DNA of 44,952 nucleotides, taken from positions 1 to 44,952 of the forward strand of contig JADEXJ010000037.1 in the NCBI GenBank assembly GCA_015207195.1. The letters are read 5' to 3'. Every line of letters starts with the position of its first letter. Position 1 is the first letter of the stretch. A model generated the notes under the pieces. The model had not been told where the DNA came from and made no database searches. It worked only from the letters and a program-made list of their open reading frames with translations. Both the position numbers and the translations under genes were made by a program. The DNA is from Pleurocapsales cyanobacterium LEGE 10410 (GTDB lineage Bacteria; Cyanobacteriota; Cyanobacteriia; Cyanobacteriales; Xenococcaceae). Shown in pieces: positions 41,867 to 44,952 of this stretch.

Positions 41867-44131
41867 ATGTCTTCTGCCGAAAATTCTCCATCTTCAACTA
41901 AAAACACTGATTCAATATCCTCTCAAAACCAGCTGATTGATGATTTAGTCGATCTACTATTAGACCCCAAGCTATCTCCAGAACCGTCAGCCGAGAAAAC
42001 CCCTGCTGACAAACTTGCTAATCACTCCAATTCGTCTGTAGAAATAGCGATCGCAGACATTGAAACTACTCTAGACGAAGAAATCGTCAGTGTAGAATCA
42101 AACTTTGATCAACGGTCACAGCAGGCAAATTTTGAGGAACTTGAGTCAAATATCGTAGCCCAACATCAAGCCGAGCTGATCTCATCAGAAGCTCTAGACC
42201 AAAAAGACTGGCAGCAAAATGGAGCGCAAAAAGCCCGATCGCCTCAGCTGCAAGTAGACCCAATAGATTCTGTAAAACAATCTATCAGACAGGTAGAAAC
42301 TTCCGATAGTCAATCCCTAGAAGATTTAGTTGAATCAATCAATGGTTTGATTCCTCTAATGGTAGAGTTGCTCAAATTCAAGCTAGAAGATTCAAGAGAA
42401 GGAGTTATTCAAACAGTAGCCCCCGTACTCGATCGACTAATCGAACAGCGTTCTAGAGAAGATTCCCAAAAAATGGCAACGGCGATCGCCAAAATTTTAC
42501 CTTTTGCCATTAGCGAAGAAATCAACCTTTCTCCTGAAGCTATTGCCAAGGCGATCGCTCCAGAAATAGCCCTGTCGATCAAAGAACAAATTTTACTGGA
42601 TGAAAATGCAATTTCTGAGGCTTTAGGGTCAGAAATGGGTAAGGCAATTAAAACTCAAATTGAATTGGAGCGCGACGCAATGGTAGATGCGCTCTATCCT
42701 GTGATTGGCAGCACCATTTCTAAATACATGGTGGAAGTAGTTCGCGAAATTAATCACAAAGTAGAAAGCACCCTAAGTCCCGAAGGATTTAAACGAAAAA
42801 TACGAGCCAAAATTCAGGGAGTTTCCGAAGCGGAATTAATCTTACAAGAATCCGTCGGTTATTGTGTCCAGGCGGTATTTCTAATTCAAAAAGATTCTGG
42901 TTTAATTATTCAAGAGGTGCAAAGAACGGGAGAAAAGCATCTCGATTCTGACCTAATTGCTGGGATGCTGACCGCTATTCGCAGTTTTGCCAACGACTGT
43001 ATTACTTCTGGTTCAGAATTAGACTCGATCGACTATGGAGACTGGCAAATTCCCATTGAGACAGCAGGATATTGTTATTTAGCAGTAGTACTTACAGGAC
43101 AACCCTCTAGACAGTTTAGAACCAAAGTTCGGCTGATTTTGAGCAAAATTGTCCTCGACCATGGCGATACAATCCAAAAGTATGATGGCAACATGGCAAA
43201 TGTTCCTCCAGAACTCAAAGCCGAGTTAGAGCTGTTAACCGAACCCGAACCAGAAAAATCTTCATCTTCCCCTACATTGTTGTGGCTAGTAGTGTTTGTC
43301 TTAGGAATCATTTTTATTCCTTGGGGAATAGTCACCTATCGCGCCAGAATCGCTCGCAATATCGAACGAGTAGCAGCCGTCCAATTAGATGCAGCACCAG
43401 AACTATCCGTATACCGTTTAGAACCTAGGGTAAGTCGTGGCGAACTTAGCGTCAGTGGTCGAGTTCCCAGTCAATATTTACGCGGTCAGGCAGCCGAGAT
43501 CGCCCAACAAATTGCCGATCAAAACAATCTCCAGCTAGATAATCAGATTATTACGGTGGATCTGCCTATAAATCCCACCTCGGTTACTGGAGAAATTCAA
43601 AGATTAACTAGCTTATTTAATCAACAGCCAGAGGTAAATATTGAGACTGATTATCAGCCAAGAACATTGACTGTACGAGGATTTATTTTGAATCAGTCCC
43701 TTCAACAAAACATTAGTCAAGCATTTAGCAAAATACCAGGAGTGAACCGCGTAGTAATTAATGTAGTCGCTCGGCTACCAACAATTGGGCAGCGAATATA
43801 TTTTGAATTAGGTTCGAGTCAGTTAAACTTTGCGGATAATTCTAGTAAAATTAATACTATTGAAAAACTATTGAACCAATATCCTCGGCTAAATTTAAAC
43901 CTAATTGCCTATAGCGATGGTCAAGGTTCAATTAAAATCAATCAAAGATTAGGAAGAGAACGTTGTCAAAACGTTAAAGATGCTTTGGTGGCGAGAGGAA
44001 TTGAGTCAAACAGACTTGTTACTCAATGTGAGTCACTACTCATTCCTTCAGACATAGAGCAAAGCGGTCGAGCAACATGGCTAAATCGCTATGTTAGCTT
44101 TGAAGCATTTATTCCCACGAACTCCAATTAA
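41867..44131 (+). CDS. OmpA-like envelope protein with a roadblock/longin-like segment
   Basis: A 754-aa protein read in parts. Residues 1-150 are acidic and low-complexity. Residues about 155-320 hold helical repeats of 22-23 aa (AIAKAIAPEIALSIKEQILL, ENAISEALGSEMGKAIKTQI, RDAMVDALYPVIGSTISKYM). Residues about 333-440 look like a roadblock/longin domain: VFLIQKDSGLIIQEV, then DLIAGMLTAIRSFANDC and a YLAVVLTG strand. A membrane span TLLWLVVFVLGIIFIPWGIV lies at about 470-490. Then two BON-like modules (about 500-635) and an OmpA-like domain (about 640-750; YFELGSSQLNFADNS, AYSDGQGSIKINQRLGRERC), in which the usual GHTD is AYSD. The repeats and roadblock-like part would be cytoplasmic and the OmpA part periplasmic. 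The GTPase gene follows 11 bp on. Confidence 0.82.
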   Translation: MSSAENSPSSTKNTDSISSQNQLIDDLVDLLLDPKLSPEPSAEKTPADKLANHSNSSVEIAIADIETTLDEEIVSVESNFDQRSQQANFEELESNIVAQHQAELISSEALDQKDWQQNGAQKARSPQLQVDPIDSVKQSIRQVETSDSQSLEDLVESINGLIPLMVELLKFKLEDSREGVIQTVAPVLDRLIEQRSREDSQKMATAIAKILPFAISEEINLSPEAIAKAIAPEIALSIKEQILLDENAISEALGSEMGKAIKTQIELERDAMVDALYPVIGSTISKYMVEVVREINHKVESTLSPEGFKRKIRAKIQGVSEAELILQESVGYCVQAVFLIQKDSGLIIQEVQRTGEKHLDSDLIAGMLTAIRSFANDCITSGSELDSIDYGDWQIPIETAGYCYLAVVLTGQPSRQFRTKVRLILSKIVLDHGDTIQKYDGNMANVPPELKAELELLTEPEPEKSSSSPTLLWLVVFVLGIIFIPWGIVTYRARIARNIERVAAVQLDAAPELSVYRLEPRVSRGELSVSGRVPSQYLRGQAAEIAQQIADQNNLQLDNQIITVDLPINPTSVTGEIQRLTSLFNQQPEVNIETDYQPRTLTVRGFILNQSLQQNISQAFSKIPGVNRVVINVVARLPTIGQRIYFELGSSQLNFADNSSKINTIEKLLNQYPRLNLNLIAYSDGQGSIKINQRLGRERCQNVKDALVARGIESNRLVTQCESLLIPSDIEQSGRATWLNRYVSFEAFIPTNSN

Positions 44132-44142
44132 CTACGAACTTA

Positions 44143-44670
44143 ATGTCAGTAATTACTAAAAAAATTTGTTTATTAGGTGATTTTAATGTTGGCAAAACAA
44201 GCTTAGTACGACGTTTTGTCGAAGACAAATTTAGCGACCAGTATCTTTCTACGGTCGGGGTCAAGGTATCGCGTAAAACAGTGAACCTCAAAACCGATTT
44301 AGAGCTTCATCAGGTTAATCTTTTGGTCTGGGATCTAGAAGGTAATACTAAATTTAAGTCAATTACCCCTAGCTACCTCAAGGGAGCTAGCGGTTCAATT
44401 ATCGTAGCAGATCTCTCTCGTCCCAACACTCTCAATAATCTCAAACAGCACGTCAAACTTTTTGTTGATGTAAATCCTCAAGGAGCGATAATAATAGCTC
44501 TGAATAAAGCCGATTTGATCCCTCAAGAAAAGTTAAACAAGCTAATCGAAAATTACAGTTCCTATAGCTCTCAGCGTATAGTCGGTATCTACGCCACTTC
44601 GGCGAAAACTGGAGAGAAAGTTGCTGAAATGTTTGACGAACTATCTAATGTTATTACCCTAAACAGCTAA
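44143..44670 (+). CDS. Rab/Ras-like small GTPase
   Basis: A 175-aa GTPase of the Ras superfamily. G1 GDFNVGKTS begins at residue 12, G2 is T37 in STVGVKV, G3 is WDLEGN at 63-68, G4 is NKAD at 121-124 and G5 TSAK at 152-155. N68 stands where Ras has catalytic Gln61, so intrinsic hydrolysis may be weak and depend on a partner. No C-terminal Cys for prenylation, as expected in bacteria. It is 11 bp downstream of the OmpA-like gene whose roadblock-like part is the obvious candidate GTPase-binding partner. Confidence 0.9.
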   Translation: MSVITKKICLLGDFNVGKTSLVRRFVEDKFSDQYLSTVGVKVSRKTVNLKTDLELHQVNLLVWDLEGNTKFKSITPSYLKGASGSIIVADLSRPNTLNNLKQHVKLFVDVNPQGAIIIALNKADLIPQEKLNKLIENYSSYSSQRIVGIYATSAKTGEKVAEMFDELSNVITLNS

Positions 44671-44702
44671 TCCTTGAGGAATCTTTTAGGACTAACCACT
44701 AA

Positions 44703-44828
44703 CTAAAGAGAAATGCCAATTCCCTGACTCAAAAATTCTGCTACCGTTTGGGCTGATAGCTCGTGAGTGGTCATGGCTTTCAAGATCGACATGGGGACTG
44801 TCAAATGATGCGCTCCTGCCTTGAGTTC
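44703..44828 (-). pseudogene. 3' remnant of a transaldolase
   Basis: Leftward frame of 41 codons: ELKAGAHHLTVPMSILKAM, then THELSAQTVAEFLSQGIGIS and L before stop. This matches the C-terminus of transaldolase/fructose-6-phosphate aldolase proteins (AAGAHHLTVP type). The codon just upstream is TGA at 44829-44831 and the match ends there. The rest of the gene is missing, at least within the window, so the fragment marks a rearrangement boundary. Confidence 0.7.
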
Positions 44829-44851
44829 TCATTCCGCACTTCAGTGTGTAG

Positions 44852-44950
44852 TTGGTAAAAAATATAAGTTTTAATGCACTTTTTATCCTCGCTCAGCAAC
44901 CAGGAACAGAAGCTTTTTGGGCGACAAAATACTTTGACGGCAAGTTATTT
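44852..44950 (+). CDS. Open frame running off the right edge, unidentified
   Basis: Directly after a stop at 44849-44851 the frame is open to the end and reads LVKNISFNALFILAQQPGT, then EAFWATKYFDGKLF. The composition is protein-like, but no start codon better than TTG 44852 exists and I do not recognise it. It could be the beginning or a fragment of a gene continuing outside the window. Confidence 0.25.
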   Translation, partial: MVKNISFNALFILAQQPGTEAFWATKYFDGKLF

Positions 44951-44952
44951 TC

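Noticed and set aside
1-44952. CRISPR arrays, tRNA genes, insertion sequences or prophage genes
   Set aside because: I looked for regular spaced repeats, cloverleaf patterns with the conserved T-loop, transposase motifs and phage modules on both strands and saw none that I could support.

Overview
This 45 kb window is chromosomal DNA of a cyanobacterium. The evidence is a complete psbM, a RubisCO-operon regulator (rbcR), a 15-cis-zeta-carotene isomerase homologue, phycobilin lyase-type HEAT-repeat proteins including a CpeY-like one, a DUF3531 protein shared with plastids, and the HIP1 octamer gcgatcgc scattered through almost every gene. A CpeY homologue suggests a phycoerythrin producer. AT-rich spacers and a mosaic of small conserved cyanobacterial genes would fit a coccoid or baeocyte-forming lineage, but the taxon is inference only.

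Layout. 1-2043: the cut 3' part of cdaA (c-di-AMP synthase), uppS, and an SRP RNA gene. 2044-6643: a large protein with a nucleoside-phosphorylase-like end, then a rearranged patch (83-aa gene, kinase-like gene, duplicated gene tail, 3' remnant of an alcohol dehydrogenase), a small OB-like protein, DUF3531 and a C15 peptidase. 6859-11864: psbM, a 2Fe-2S ferredoxin, a Sfp-type transferase, an alpha/beta hydrolase and cpeY leftward; a 72-aa protein and a 299-aa HEAT protein rightward from a shared divergent control region. 12011-23176: an Ski2-like RNA helicase, a secreted pentapeptide protein, a DHH-CBS-tRNA nucleotidyltransferase fusion with a small membrane partner, an FAD oxidoreductase, MazG, DUF2470, an unknown protein and a GNAT enzyme. 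23380-31779: a class III nucleotide cyclase with a recently duplicated GAF domain, an iron-type ABC permease, a variant thioredoxin, the zeta-carotene isomerase homologue diverging from rbcR, and a glycosyltransferase. 31780-32762 is a long spacer with a possible 35-aa membrane peptide, a structured repeat and two opposed terminators. 32763-39892: TldD, a degenerate receiver, an M20 amidohydrolase, a PP2C phosphatase, a UbiB-type kinase and a small coiled-coil protein. 40101-44670: an MscS channel, a large OmpA-like protein and a Rab/Ras-like small GTPase. The right edge holds a 3' remnant of a transaldolase and an unidentified open frame.

The most interesting locus is the pair at 41867-44670. 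One protein appears to join helical repeats, a roadblock/longin-like segment, a membrane span, BON-like modules and an OmpA-like domain, and a small GTPase follows 11 bp downstream. By analogy with MglA/MglB-type GTPase-roadblock pairs, this could be a GTPase switch wired directly to the cell envelope. All functional assignments come from reading motifs by eye; no database search was run.
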